Of a stretch of 64,000 nucleotides of DNA, positions 9,118 through 21,996 are shown piece after piece. The DNA lies in contig KN832557.1 in NCBI GenBank assembly GCA_000827205.1, positions 934,420 to 998,419 on the forward strand. Reading direction: 5' to 3'. Origin of the DNA: Plicaturopsis crispa FD-325 SS-3 (lineage: Eukaryota > Basidiomycota > Agaricomycetes > Amylocorticiales > Amylocorticiaceae). Position numbers and translations under genes: made by a program. A model generated the notes under the pieces. That model had not been told where the DNA came from. It saw nothing but the letters and a program-made list of their open reading frames with translations, and did not search any database. Positions within the stretch are counted from its first letter, which is position 1; each line of letters begins with the position of its first letter.

Positions 9118-12022
9118 ATGGCGAGCAGCAACCCAAGTCCGCCGGGTACAGCTCAAATTAAACCAGAGTCAGCGTTACATTTGTCGCGATCATGTCTACT
9201 ACTCTAACTTGATGCCATTTATACAGGTATATCGTATCCACAGGGACACGCGCCGTACCGGATGATGACGCCGCAGAGGGCGGTACAAGCCGCCAGGCGC
9301 GACCGCAGGACGACGACAGAGAAGAGCAGCCTTCTACAATTGGTCCGGCGCGGGGTAAAAGGGATAAAAAGGAGAAAAAAGGAGGATCCAACAAGGGAAG
9401 GCGGTTTGCAAAAGTGCGCGATGACTTAGAGCTATGTTGGAAGATAGCGAGCGGGAAGGTATGCGACTTCGGAGACCAGTAAGTGAATTCGAGTTCTGAC
9501 GGTTTCGCACCCTTCCTCCATTATCACATTTCGATGCGTATGCTGATATGTTTTAGATGCCGCAACACACACGACGTTGCAGCCTACTTAGCAGCCAAAC
9601 CACGCGATATTCACTTCAATGCTACCGCTCACATTCTCGATGTGCCCCCATTCGTAGAAGACTCTGCATCTACGGTTGACAGAGTCTTGGAAGTCGACGC
9701 GCAGTATCCATCTGTGGACCTCTCCACGACGTGCCCCATCTTCGCAGAGACTGGAGCTTGCAAACATGGGCTGAAATGCCGATTCCTCGGCGGACATGTT
9801 CGCAAGGATGAGTCGGGCGAGCTGCAGCTAGTGACCGACGATGAAAAACTGGCACGAACAGCTGTTTCGTCTACTGAGGTAAACTTCATCGGTTTTGACA
9901 CGATGAAACTCCTCCGAACCAAAAAGGTCTGTCCTTGTCTTCCTCCCTCCGAGTAGATTTTCGTAAGTGCCATGTCGTCTCACACGCTGTGTTTTAGTTT
10001 CCGCGGCCCATCACCGATGCATATCTCAAGGAGCTACAGTCAATGGATCAGGATGCGAAACCTACGAAGGTCGAGGTTGAAAAAGTGCCTGTTAACGGTC
10101 CGGCGCCGTCCGCCCTGCTTGCGCAAGGTGACGACGTAGATATGGATCCAGTCATTGAGGGGAAAATCGCCCAACGCACCGGAGAAGTCCCATCATCAGA
10201 ACTCGATACTCCCGATGTCCCTGCACGCTTCCCAGAGAAGAAACGTCTGCATTGGGCCGGAAAGACCTGTGCGTCGTACTTCCTTCCGTACATGTTCATT
10301 TGGATGTGGGATACATATACCTCGGGGTTGTGCACAATGAGCTTTGTGGCGTCTCTCCTATATGACTCTCAAGGATTGACTGTATGCAGCTTGACTCATT
10401 GCATTCATAACTACAGACTTGGCTCCATTGACAACTGTAGGAAACCTGGTGCGTTTTCCAATGCAAAATCTCCGATTCATGACTTACCATCATATAGCCT
10501 TTCCGTCGTCTATGTGTCGGCTATGGGGCAGATATCACATGCGGTGAAAGCAAGTCTGTGCCTCCTTGCCGACAGAGCAACGCTAACGGCCCAAAATTTA
10601 CATTGCGATGGTGCAGTGGGCCTATCCAACTCCTTCCTATCTGGTTCGAAGGAAGAATGGTCCCTCGTAAGGAGGCACCCTTCTGAACGGACCTTTGGCG
10701 TGCAGATTGCGGGAAACAAGCCCGGTGTGCTCGTGCCCGCTGCAGAGGTCTTCGCTAAGGAGTGTGCAGGTGGCATTGATTTCGTCGACATCAACTGCGG
10801 CTGCCCGATCGACCTGGTGTTCCGCACGGGCAGCGGTTCTGCATGTACGTTCCTCCTGCTATCATGCATGTTATGGTGCGGCGGAAAGCTGAACCGTACA
10901 ATGTCTGATAGTGTTGGATGCTGCGGGGAAGCTTGGAAAAATCATCATCGGCATGAATAAAGCCCTCGGCGACATACCGGTCACGGTGAAACTGCGCACA
11001 GGCGTGAAAGACGGCCGCAATACAGCGCACAAGCTCATGCCGCGCCTCGGACCAGAGTTCGGTGCAGGATGCATCACGGTGCGTCTCCAAGCCTCTGTTG
11101 GTTCTTCTTTCTGTGCTCAGCATCCCTGCCCTCGTAGCTCCACGGCCGCACACGCCAGCAACGGTATACTCGGCTAGCCGACTGGGACTATATCAAACAA
11201 TGCGTTGACGCCGTGCGCGCACGCGAAGCGGATGAAGACCGTACGTCGCCTATTTCTTTATTACATATCTACACATGTCCTAGAATTGAGTTTTCTAACG
11301 GTCCGCAGTGCCGCCCATACCAATCTTTGGTGGCGGAGATTGCTTCGGCGCGCAGGACTACTGGTCGTCCGTCGAGAAAAGCGGCGTCGACGGTGTCATG
11401 GTCGCGCGCGGCGCGCTGATCAAACCCTGGATCTTCACTGAAATCCAGGAACACAGGGAATGGGACATCAGCGCGCGCGAGCGGCTCGAAGGCGTTCGAA
11501 AGGTACGTCCCGGCGTGCATTGCGATGTTTTATATCAGTACATCCATCCATCAATGAATACTCACCGCCAACGCTAGCTTGCCGAGTATGGCATCAAGTA
11601 CGTCCTCATAATCAATCTCCACGCTGCGATCCACGGTATACTCATCGGTTTGTCATTGTGTAGTCACTTTGGGTCAGACACGGCTGGCGTGAACACCACG
11701 CGTCGCTATGTGTGCGAGGCGCTGTCGTTCCAGTACCGCTACGTGCCGATTGGGCTTCTTGAGCACCTGCCTGCCCGCATCAACGACCGCGCACCTACGT
11801 TTAGAGGCCGGGATGATTTAGGTGCGTGATGCAAATGCACAGAGGCCCCGGCAATTACTTGGCTGACCATGCTTCGTGCGTGCAGAAACGCTGCTGGCTA
11901 GCGGGAATAGCAGGGACTGGGTCAAGATATCGGAGATGTTCCTCGGGCCTGCACCCGAGGCGTGGTCATTTACGCCAAAACATAAAAGCAACGCGTATGG
12001 CACCGAGGAGAGCCAAGGCTAA
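9118..12022 (+). CDS. DUS3: tRNA-dihydrouridine(47) synthase
   Basis: Thirteen exons, join(9118..9167, 9227..9478, 9557..9926, 9998..10268, 10417..10448, 10498..10549, 10617..10844, 10912..11078, 11138..11240, 11309..11502, 11578..11597, 11664..11821, 11886..12022), 677 residues. The N-terminus carries two CCCH zinc fingers (CDFGDQCRNTH and [13 protein letters not shown]), the mark of the Dus3 branch. The flavin-dependent TIM barrel starts at [19 protein letters not shown] and includes DINCGCP with the catalytic Cys, [20 protein letters not shown] and GGGDCFG. It reduces U47 in the variable loop of cytosolic tRNAs using FMN and NADPH. Intron 6 (10550-10616) has a GCAAGT donor: only that splice gives CGEMGLSNSF in frame. 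All junctions keep phase. Confidence 0.95.
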
Positions 12023-14519
12023 GCAAATAGAGGCAAGACGGCGTGGCGAGGGTGAGGCGCGCCACAGACATGCTTCACTTGCAATGTGCTTGTACTGAGA
12101 TGTGTAAGCAATATATACGCTCTTGCTGTATTGATGGTGTGCTGGTGTGCTGCTTTGTACAAGTGCGTGCATGATCTGCAATGATTTGACACCGTAGCAT
12201 GCAACCCGTCCGTCTGACTCGACGCTCGTGTGTTTTATACGTACTTCTTGGTGGCGTATGTACGCGACACGGCCGAGTGTCTCTGGATTTCGAAGGACTT
12301 CGATGTGGCGGCCGCGAGCATTGTACCCCATCGTCCCGGAAGAAGTCGCATACTTGGCAATGCACCGACGATAAGACAAGGGAAATTGCACCTGGTCGGA
12401 CGCGGACGCGTGAGGCCTTGAGGGATCGGTCTGCTTGATGACGATGCAATGATCCCCTGGCTTATAAATCAGGGTCTAGCGGATCGCGCTAAAGCAACAT
12501 TTTCTTGTGGCATATCGGCGGTCGCGAGTATCCGGGCGCGCGAGCTGGCGAATTGGCGTGGTGCGCATGGCCGAGGGTCCCTCCCGCACACCGCACTGAT
12601 TTATCAGACCTTCAACAACAATTCACGTACCTACTTACTTACTGAGACTCCGAGGCCCTCGGGGCCTTCAAGGTACCGTTTTTCCTGCGTCATCCGAGTC
12701 ATCGTATGCGTGCGGCGGCCCGTAGGACGCAATACGGTGTGTCCTGTGAGCGTTTGGGACCTGATGGAAAAGTTGAGGAAACACGATCGGTCGAGGCCGA
12801 GCTTACAATGACGCGAACCGATTGGTATCGCTCCGGAATACTGTTGACCCCCTCCGCCGAGATCATTTTGTCGATTCTAAACAGTAGACTTTTTCATTAG
12901 CTTAATAGTGTTCATAGCATAGCATCCATGATGATAATATTGTTGATGCACGCACGGTGATACGCGTCCATACGCATCGCTCGCGAGGGCATCCCGGGGC
13001 ATCCACAGATCATTCTTTTCCACTCTGATCTGTTCAACGTCATGATTCCGGATTGAGTGCAACTTGAAGTAGATTGAATTGCAAGAGGACCCACCGAGAC
13101 AATTCCGAAAACTGAGGGGACCCTGGTCTACTGCGCAGAAGCGGGACCGTTTTGATCCAGGGACCACTTGGTGATCGTGTACAGCGGAATGGGGCGGGAT
13201 GTTGCGAGCAACGTCCACAATGGACCGACTGCGACGCTTCGGTACCAGAAAGCACCCCTTTCGAGCCCTTTCGTCGCAGACTTGCAGTGGCCACTGGTGG
13301 CGGTGGCCGTTTTACGGGGCCAGATGAAGCTTCGCAAATTGGCTAAGATCTCGATTTGACCTCCGCCGCTATGTGCGGCGTGCCTGGCGTTACGGTGCGG
13401 TCAGAATCAATAGAGAAAGAGGGCATTCGACGTTTCAAACCTCGGGATGCGAGCCCTCGGCCCTCGGGAGCCACTGCATGAGAACGCGACAGTTTGGAAC
13501 AGCTTGGGCAGTGTCTGTCGATCGATCGTCCTAGACAGGCAGCGAAACGGTAAACCCTCGACCTCGGTACTGTTCGAAAAATAGAGCCAATCAAATAGCC
13601 TCATTTTGCAGGTACATTGAAGGTTCAGATCGTCTTGCACAATTGCCGACACTGAGGCCTACAGAAATATCCGGGCCGACTGCTCCATATTCGCCAGAAA
13701 TCTTGCTACCATCCCTGAGAAACGAAAATACGACTTGCTTGACATGGACCCTACACCCTACAAAATGATGTTTTCCACAATGATCGTAGTGTAGCGAGAT
13801 CGCTAAACGGGAGCACACGTACGGTAATCGCACCCAGTGAGTTGCGGAGAGCGTGCGGCCAGAGGGTTTGTTTGTTTGAATCGGTGTGTTTTTGGAACGT
13901 CGATCAGATCCACGTATATCAAGTAATCACGATGAACGCTGCGCCTCGCCGTTACCACGAACACGTCTAAGTATACGTGTTACTGAGCGCTCTAAAAAGT
14001 GGGCGTTACACACTTGTTCGCAAGGCGACAGATGCAATGTAACGAGAGTTCCACAGAAATGAGCAGCAAGAAAAAAAAACATGGTTTTAGTCGTGAAACC
14101 GGAGTGGCCACGAAGACTGGAACGGATCAAAGCCAACGGCTCCCGCGACATCGTAACCGCCGGCAATGACGAAAAGGGCAACATGGTATCGAGATCCGGC
14201 GCCGAATGTGCCGTAACTTCCCAAACGAGATATGTTTCCCGGCCGAAGAGAAGCCAGATCGGGCATGAGACATGGTTCGTGCCAGGGGCTTGCCCGGAAC
14301 ACGATCTGTCTGGTTTGTGTCCGCCACTCCCCAGGGGCCATGCAAAATACCCTGCCTCGGACGCCCTAGTCCGACGATATTTCGTACTTACTTTCAGACC
14401 CTCAGACTCCTTTTCTAAAGCATTTCGTGAGTTTCTCTGCTTTATTCTGCGTCCTGCTACATCTGCCGTCTGTCTCTTCTCCTCGGTCGCCTATCTGGAT
14501 CTTCCATTCTCTACAAAGA
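12023..14519. other. 2.5 kb intergenic region, no gene seen
   Basis: Lies between the DUS3 stop and the transcription-factor ATG, both on plus. Open frames are short, overlap on both strands and match nothing I recognise. It probably includes a long upstream control region and 5' UTR for the transcription factor. A TATAAAT-like motif occurs near 12470. Confidence 0.4.
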
Positions 14520-17500
14520 ATGAGCAGCCATCCGTCGTCTGACAAAAAATACCTTGCAGACAACAATCTCCACCAGCCCCTCTTTTCGGTCAAGACAGAA
14601 TCCTCCGTTTCCCCAAGTTTACCACCGGCATCGCTCGACTTGTTCGCTTTCGAACCCCAATTCATTCCTAGTTATCCTTCAGGGCGGTCTAGCGCGACGC
14701 CATCCACACCGCCGGTATATCAGTTCGGGTCTGACGCTGGAAGCACGCTCAATCTCAATGCCATGTCCAACCCTTGGCCGTCCTCTTCAAACTCGTCCAT
14801 TAACCAGCCTTCGTCAGCCGGTCAGATGACTGCGACGGACGGGACCGACCAGCCATATCTCTCCAGCAGTCGTTCCGTTGCAGATCTAGGGTCGACCATG
14901 TCGTTTCACGATGATCAGTACGACGACGCCGACGACCAAGGCGAACACGCGAATGACGCAGCCGAGCATGCGTTCTCCGTGGTAGAATCGCCCCACGACA
15001 AAAATGTACGGCGGAGGAGCACTAAAGGTGCGGTTCTACGATGAATTACCTTACTAAGCAGACGCGTTACTGACCCTCCACCATTTAGCATGCGATCAAT
15101 GCCGCAAGTACAAGTGCAAATGCGAGCGCGGCGCGAATGGGAAGATATGCAGGAGTTGCGAAATGCTTGGTACCGGTAAGCATCGACTTCGCTACAAAAT
15201 ATCCTCGAATCACCCCCTCTCCAAAACTACCTCCTATTAATCATTCATCCATATAGCGTGCACTTACGACGGCCCATCCAAAAAGCGAGGGCCTCCGAAG
15301 GGCTACATCAACTCCATTGAAGCAAGACTTCACCAGCTTCAAGCACTCCTTGGTATCATGATGAGGTGCGGTGATGAGCGAATTACAGGCTTCTTGGAGG
15401 ACCTGAAGCGCGTAAGTACATCTTCCTCCTTGTCTCTTCTATTCTCGATCGTCAACCGCACTCTGGAGCATGGTGAGTCCGCAGCGGGTAGACGGGCAGT
15501 CTGCCCAGAAGGCAGTGCACCCTGCTACAACAGGCCGTTGAACTTACTAATCCCTCCATTTGGCCATCCAAGCATCATGCTGACACACGTCTCACGTAGG
15601 ATCCTCTCGCCAACGAAATCATAAATCTCGTCGACGTCTCAGGATACGGCGTTAGAGGGCGTCAGAAAAAGCAGGCTGAAGGCACCGCAAAAAAGGGGAA
15701 AGCTCGCGCGTCTGGATCGGCGTCCCCCGTGCGCCAGGCGGCAGAGCCAAAAACAAAACCGGACGTTGAACAGTACAACCAGTTTCCCTCGACTCAGTAT
15801 GTCTCTCGCGTTATCTCCTCCTTCTGACCGTGCTGAATTTCTCTCTAGTCCGACGCTTAGCTGGCAGGATCGCGTGTCAGAAATGATACAGAGCCTGTCT
15901 GGAGGAGATTCCGTGCGCTCCAACACGCAGTATTCATCGCATCCCGCAGACGCCAGTGATTCTCTCCTCGCCCTCCGATACCCTCCCTCGCCTACCATGC
16001 CTCCCCATACCCCTGTCGAGGAGTCATCACACTCATCAGCAAGACGCCGGCCGGCGCTGCGGGTTGTCCCCACAGCGAGTGTTGCGACAGGCCTTTCGTC
16101 GCCAATGCGCAGACAGCGCCGCCGAATCGACACGGACTCGCAATGGCGCATGGACACAGAGTCGCACCTCCCTTCCCCTTCCGATATCCCATCTGCTTTA
16201 TCCGACTCGTCGCACAGCAGAAATAGCTTTGCGCGACCACATTTCCGGCCCTGGAGCGACGCGGACAACGGCATGGAGATGGACGAGGGAGGCTCGTTCG
16301 GGGATGACCGCAGCATAGCCATGCGCCGTGGGAGTGGTGGGCTCAGCTCAGAGTCTGAGGAAGACTTGCCAGACGCGATGGGGCAGCTGAGCCTGAACGA
16401 GAACGACCAAGTGCGCTTTCATGGGAAGGCAAGCGGACTGCATCTGCTTGGCCACAAAGCTCGCCTCGATACACGCAACGAAGCGGGACTTTGGTGAGTA
16501 GATGCCACCTTGACCACGTTGCGCATACAGCTGATTGAAAGCCCGATATCCGTGACAGGCGCTTCCCAGAAGCGAGAATATGGCCGCCTTTAGCTACTTC
16601 AATATCTGCCAAGGCTGTGGCTTACGACGATGAAGCGTTGCTTCCGGACCTTGCAACCCAAGAGCACCTGTTAGAGCTTTACTTTGCCTATGTACACCCA
16701 ACACTACCCGTCGTCCACAAAACGGCCTTTTGGGATATGTATCGCAGTCGGTGTGTATACGTCCAGCCCTGACAGTCTGTATACCTCCTGATTTTCCTGA
16801 CTCATAGGCATTCTAGCTCTGGCTCTCCGCACTCTCCTGAATCGGAGGCTTCATCCACGCCTTCTGCTCGGGGTCGCGCCCGTCGTCGTATAGCTCCAAT
16901 CCTGCTCCTCGCCATGTTCTCTGTTGCGGCTAGGTACTCCGACGAAGCTGGCGAGCCTCCAGCGACAGATCGCTCGACGATGTGGGCTGCAGGTGACGAG
17001 TATCTTGATAGCGCAAAGACCATACTACACCGCACGTACGGGAGCTCCATGGCTGCGACATGCCAGGCGCTCTTACTAATGTCTTATCGGGAAATCGGCA
17101 TCGGTGCTATGGCGCATGCGTGGATCTATTGCGGGGCGGCCGTGCGGATGGCGCAGGATTTGGGCATGCACCGTAGTGCCGAAGGATGGGCTCGAGCGGG
17201 ACTCGGTAAGCTCTTTGGGGAGCAGGACTTGGAGGAACGAAACCGTATTTGGTATACGTGCGTTATCATGGACAAATACGTTTCGGCGTACATTGGTATG
17301 CATGGATTTCCTTTACATTCCCAATCTCTTTCTGACAATGTCATCAAACAGGGCGCCCTGTAAACATTTTCGAAGGCGACTTCGACGCACGGCTGCCCAG
17401 TGAACAGGACGTAAGTGCTTTTCATTATATCTTCATGCGACACTTAGCTAATGTCGGTTCATTAGGCGGACGAGCTCGAACTTTGGCGACAGCCCACTTC

Positions 17501-19021
17501 AAAACCCCACACGCTCGACGAGTGGGAGGCCAAACCACTCACTGAGGCAATGCATACGGACCCGATTCCAGGACGAATCATCTCGTGTTTCAATGCCGCG
17601 GCTCAACTGTGTGCGTGCCTCATACATTTGTTGCCCTCAGAGCTCTAACCCTGAACCTATTCCAGCCGGCCTTCTGAGCTCTGTTATTCAGTCCATATAT
17701 GCTATTCGCCCCACCTCACGACGCCAGTCAAGTAAAATGCATTTGGAACGACTTTTGGACACATGGTATCTTTCACTACCGGAACACCTACGACACGAAC
17801 CTGGCTCATCGCGACCTTTGATATTATTGCCGAACATATTGACACTCCATATGCAGTATTGGTGCACGGTATTACTGTTGCATCGACCCTTGTGAGTACA
17901 CCGTTTCCAGCCATCTATCAAGACACGCGTCATTCTTACATTCCACGACAGTATTACGCGCAAGACCTCCAGGGCATCTAGTATCTCTTCCGACGGCGAT
18001 GACCAGGGCATCACGAGGAAAAGCTACGAACTATGCGCTGCGGCTGCTAACCACATAACCTCCATTGGTGAGCAAGGCCATTTATATGTCTTGAAAACCG
18101 AACTGACAAATGTTGGTTCAGTTTCTGTGTATATGGACAGCTACTGCATACGACGTGCTCCCGTCTTTCTTTGCTACTATGTATTCTCTGCAAGTCTGAT
18201 GCATATTACCACCCGTACGTACATCATCCCTGGATCGTTTGATCATAAACTAACCGTTCGTTCTCTCGTGGCATAGTCTCTACATATCCTACTGATCCTC
18301 AGGCCACCAGCGGGTTACGAAAATGTATGCAGGCACTTCAACGCATGGAGACGGCCTGGCCTAGTGCCGCGCGTGCGTATGATCTCCTACACGGACTGGC
18401 CGTAGACCTCGAGGAAACGGACATGACAGTCCTCGCAACCCATCGTGCGGCTCGCGCCAAACGGTCTGCAGATCATTCGTTGGACTTCGAGGACGTCATG
18501 GATCGGGGCCAATCTTCGTCCCACAGTCCTGACTACACGGCCGCGCGCTATGCCTACCCCGAACCAATTCCTATACACTCTCAGCCTGCGCTTACGGGTG
18601 CACAGTACATGCATCCCTTCCAGCGTTGGCCCTCGGAATCTGCATCCGATCCGGCGCAGTACACCAACCCTCTCAGTACGTCTGTTCTGCCGCAGATATA
18701 TAGTACTGGGTTTAGCGACGACCGGGCCACTGGACATATCGGAAGCCGACGTGGCGAGGGCGACGCGGATGGGCTCGCCCAGGGTCAAAATGGCGCTCGA
18801 TACCCGCAATATTGGGACTATCCGACGCCCTTGCAGTTTGGGGCGTATAGCGTCCCCGAAGTATCTCATATCAACGCCCCATCGCACAATCAACTCACCG
18901 ACCAATTCAACATGCATGGCCATTACAATGTCTACAGTAAGTCTTCGTCGTCATTTCCAACGTGAACATTGCTTGAACTCATGGGCGTGGTCTGTTAGAT
19001 AATCATCTACCTAATACTTGA
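14520..19021 (+). CDS. Zn2Cys6 fungal-specific transcription factor
   Basis: Fourteen exons, join(14520..15027, 15089..15175, 15257..15411, 15600..15796, 15849..16493, 16559..16750, 16808..17295, 17352..17410, 17466..17610, 17666..17891, 17952..18067, 18122..18214, 18277..18936, 18999..19021), 1197 residues. A Ser-rich acidic N-terminus leads to a Zn(II)2Cys6 cluster near residues 170-202: CDQCRKYKCKCERG, CRSCEML and ACTY, followed by the linker KKRGPPKGYINSIEARLHQL and a dimerisation helix. The middle homology domain has YFAYVHPTLPVVHK and GRPVNIFEGDFD. This arrangement (short CDQC cluster, GPPKGY linker) resembles the XlnR/regulator-of-hydrolase group, but its targets are unknown. The C-terminus is Tyr/Pro/Ser-rich, probably activating. 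The last 23-base exon is inferred from a strong GTAAGT donor; without it the frame ends at 18965. Confidence 0.92.
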
Positions 19022-19259
19022 CGGCGGTTTGCATGACTAGATTTCTCATCGATTCTTAGATGTTGGACATTTCGGAACGTTGTTGTATCTTTAGTTTTCC
19101 CCCTTTTACCCACAGTGCTCCTAGGTACTACTAATTCAAATGCCCCTCACAAGGCCTGTAACACCGGCCTCACGTCGACAAGTCAGAGTGGTCTTCTCTC
19201 GCGCAAGACATTGAATTGATACAGTGGTGTAAGTACTTGAGTTCTAATACAGGCTATGA
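19022..19259. other. Convergent 3' region, no gene seen
   Basis: 238 bases between the stop codons of the transcription factor and the Hikeshi-like gene. Contains T-rich stretches suitable for 3' ends and nothing else I can support. Confidence 0.4.
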
Positions 19260-19986
19260 TCACCCCTCTCTACTTAGGAATCCTATTCCGCCTGCCCGCA
19301 CTTTCCCCAAAAACGAATCGTACCACCGCGCAAGCACGCTCATGGGTATCATGGCATCTGGGGACACCGTACCGCCGGGCACAAATCCGGATATGTAGTT
19401 GAAGAGATGTTTAACGATGCGCTCTGCGAGCAGCGTCGGGTCCTTGCTGGGATCGCTCCCCGGGCGCACGAGTGCTGAGTGCAACGTCGCGATTTGGGGC
19501 TCTATTGTGGACAGAGGTTCGACGGAGAGGCCTAACACCGCAGTGACATTGTCGCCCGCCCCTCCGGACACTGTGTTCGTGAATGCCGTTGGGTTCGCAG
19601 AAGTCGCGTCGGCACTGAAAGTGCCTCGGAGACGAAAGATAGCAGAGGGTTTATCGTTGGATAGCCTAGATCGGTCGGTACGAGATTAGCATCGCGTACA
19701 TCCGAGGATTATGATAGACAGGATATACGTACATTCCTAAGAGCTGAAATCCTTTTCCGGGCCAAAAAAAGTGCACGGTCGCACCGTAGCCATCAGGGAA
19801 CGGTACTAAACGAGCCTCAGTAAGGTGATACGCATATTATTGAAGAATCAACTGACCTGTTCCAAGGAGGAAGACGCAGATATGATTGATCGTGCCCGCT
19901 GCCGGAAGCTCAAAAAGCGCATGAGTTTCGTCCACTTGCTGCAGGTTCGTCTGCAGCAATCGGCCAGCAACACAGCAGCCAAACAT
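19260..19986 (-). CDS. Hikeshi-like nuclear import factor (OPI10 family)
   Basis: Three exons, complement(join(19260..19665, 19733..19805, 19857..19986)), 202 residues, the usual length of the family. It opens [20 protein letters not shown] with [20 protein letters not shown], then [20 protein letters not shown] and [17 protein letters not shown], and ends with a [10 protein letters not shown] tail. These are the landmark stretches of Hikeshi, which carries ATP-bound Hsp70 into the nucleus under heat stress by binding FG nucleoporins; the yeast homologue is Opi10. The start is fixed by the strictly N-terminal MFGC. No signal peptide or membrane segment. It lies tail-to-tail with the transcription factor. 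Confidence 0.93.
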
Positions 19987-21996
19987 TATGATGGTGATTC
20001 GCTTGACAAGAGCACTGACAGTGAGAAGACGCAGTTTCAGGCCAACGGTGGAATATAATGGATTTTCATGGCGGTCAGTCCAAGGAATGAGGATCTGCGC
20101 GCCACAAAGCTCGCGGAAGCGGCGGAAGAACCTAGAAAGGAACCGAACGTAAGCGAACCCACCGGAAACTTGATCCTCGTGCTCTTGACTTGCAAGCACT
20201 TGGACTCTGTCGACATTCCTCTTAGGCTTTAGTACATCTACTCATGGCTTCAGCACGCCGCTTGAATTCCTTCTACATCCAGAACATCCAAGTCTGCAGA
20301 GCCGGAAATACCTATATAGTTGCACGAAATGTCAACTTTGCAGAAAATGCTTCTCATCTTGGTCGCAAACTCGCCGGGTGTTCCGTCAACCATAGTGAGC
20401 GCTGGAACTGTGACAGTCCGTACATTGTCATTTTTATAGCTGAATTCGACTCTCTAGCCGATCATTGCCTGGTTGGTCCCCCTCCGTCCATGCTGCTGCT
20501 CATTTAAGAGGCTTACCAACGAATGCTTAAGCCTCAAAGGACGTCCCTCCATACGCATCGATGTCTGTGCGCTCATGGAGTGTACTGCGCAACAGAAAGT
20601 AAATCCCTACGTGAACGGCGCATATGCGCATGGCCAAGCGATTTTTTTAGTTGAACCGTGGATATAAACCTTAACCCTAAACTCGGGTACGGTGACAAAA
20701 TCGGTGGAGATGAGATTCGTTCTATCCAGGTTCTATCGCACCACCGCCTTTTCCTGCCTGCCAACCATTCGCAGACAGCACAAAGTACGCCGCTATGTAT
20801 TTCTACCGTATCATCTTCAGAAGCTATCTTTCAGTACTCGAGCTCAGCGCTGACTTATCTGGCACAGGAACCTCTTCCCATGGTCAAGGCAATGGCCGCC
20901 ACGCTCATCTCTCGGGGCCTCGGGCCTCAGATACGAGCGTCAGCGGGTGCAATGGAAGACGCGGAGACCCCGCTGCTACAGCTCGAAACCATCTCAAATG
21001 CATCACGAACTTCGAAGAAATGTGGATAGCGAGCGCTCGGAGTGGCGTTAAGTGGGTACGGTGAGAATAAGGAACGCTTCGCTCGAGAGCGCCCAACCGC
21101 TATGCGGTCCGCTTGGAAGATGTCGTCAAAGTGGGCGTATCGATAGGATATATCGATGTCAATGCCTTTTACAGCTGAATCGATGGAGAACCAAGGGATT
21201 TGGCCATTTCAGTGAGTCTGTGTGATCAGTGACCCTTTGCTCATACACCTCCAACTATCAATCTAGGGACGTCAGGGGTCGAGAACGCGCATGGCAGTAG
21301 CCAACCTCCGGAGTATGGATCGCTAGCGCTGTGAAGCAAAACCCCGTTGAAGGCAAAGGTTTAATTGAGGCCGGCTGAACGTGACTATGCTGCAAACAGG
21401 AACGTTGGGTGCTGTCGCACCTTGGTCGCAGCCGTGATTGATAATGGAAGGGCGCAGTGCCCTAATTAAGTGGGTAGGAACTGTACGGAGACATCCACTC
21501 GTCTAATTTCGCCCGTACGAGACGGACGATAGAGACGGATCGGTTCCTATCGCAGGCATGGATAGGCTGCTCGAATATGTTTGCAGGACTACCTTGACCC
21601 CCAGTGCGCACCACGTTCGAAGGAGAGCTATGCAGGATCCAATTCATGTGGCAACACGGGGACCGGTGTGCAAAAGATCATATCCACCTCGTCTTACCTA
21701 CCCAATTATAAAAAAACAGAGCTTTGAAATTTGTCCATCCGAGTCGTATATAGCACCCCGCCGCAAGACAATGATATTACTCGGACGAGCCGTAACGCTC
21801 AAGGTTGACATTGCCATGCAGTGTATTCAGCCCTGCTAAGCTGGAGGTTTCTTCTATATGTAACCAGTTGGAATTGAGATGTACAAAATTTAGGCATGAT
21901 GAGTAGTACAGACACAGTCGCCCTCTCGCGAAAACTCTACCGTGTCGTTGGTTTCGTGGATGTGATGACATGGATCACGTTCGTCTCGGGGAGGAT
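19987..21996. other. 2 kb intergenic region, no gene seen
   Basis: Between the Hikeshi-like ATG and the end of desaturase A (both minus). Several frames of 60-120 codons are present but none has family likeness or consistent splice sites. A two-unit telomere-like string (CTTAACCCTAAAC) occurs near 20670 and a short palindromic ATCGAT pair near 21138-21158; neither is convincing as a functional element. Confidence 0.4.

Noticed and set aside
10043-10960. 305-codon frame read straight through DUS3
   Set aside because: It runs through four introns; the spliced frame matches DUS3 throughout.
15639-16322. 227-codon antisense frame in the transcription factor
   Set aside because: It opposes a Ser-rich coding stretch of the Zn2Cys6 protein and has no motif.
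20668-20682. Telomere-like CTTAACCCTAAAC
   Set aside because: Only about two imperfect units, no array; likely chance.
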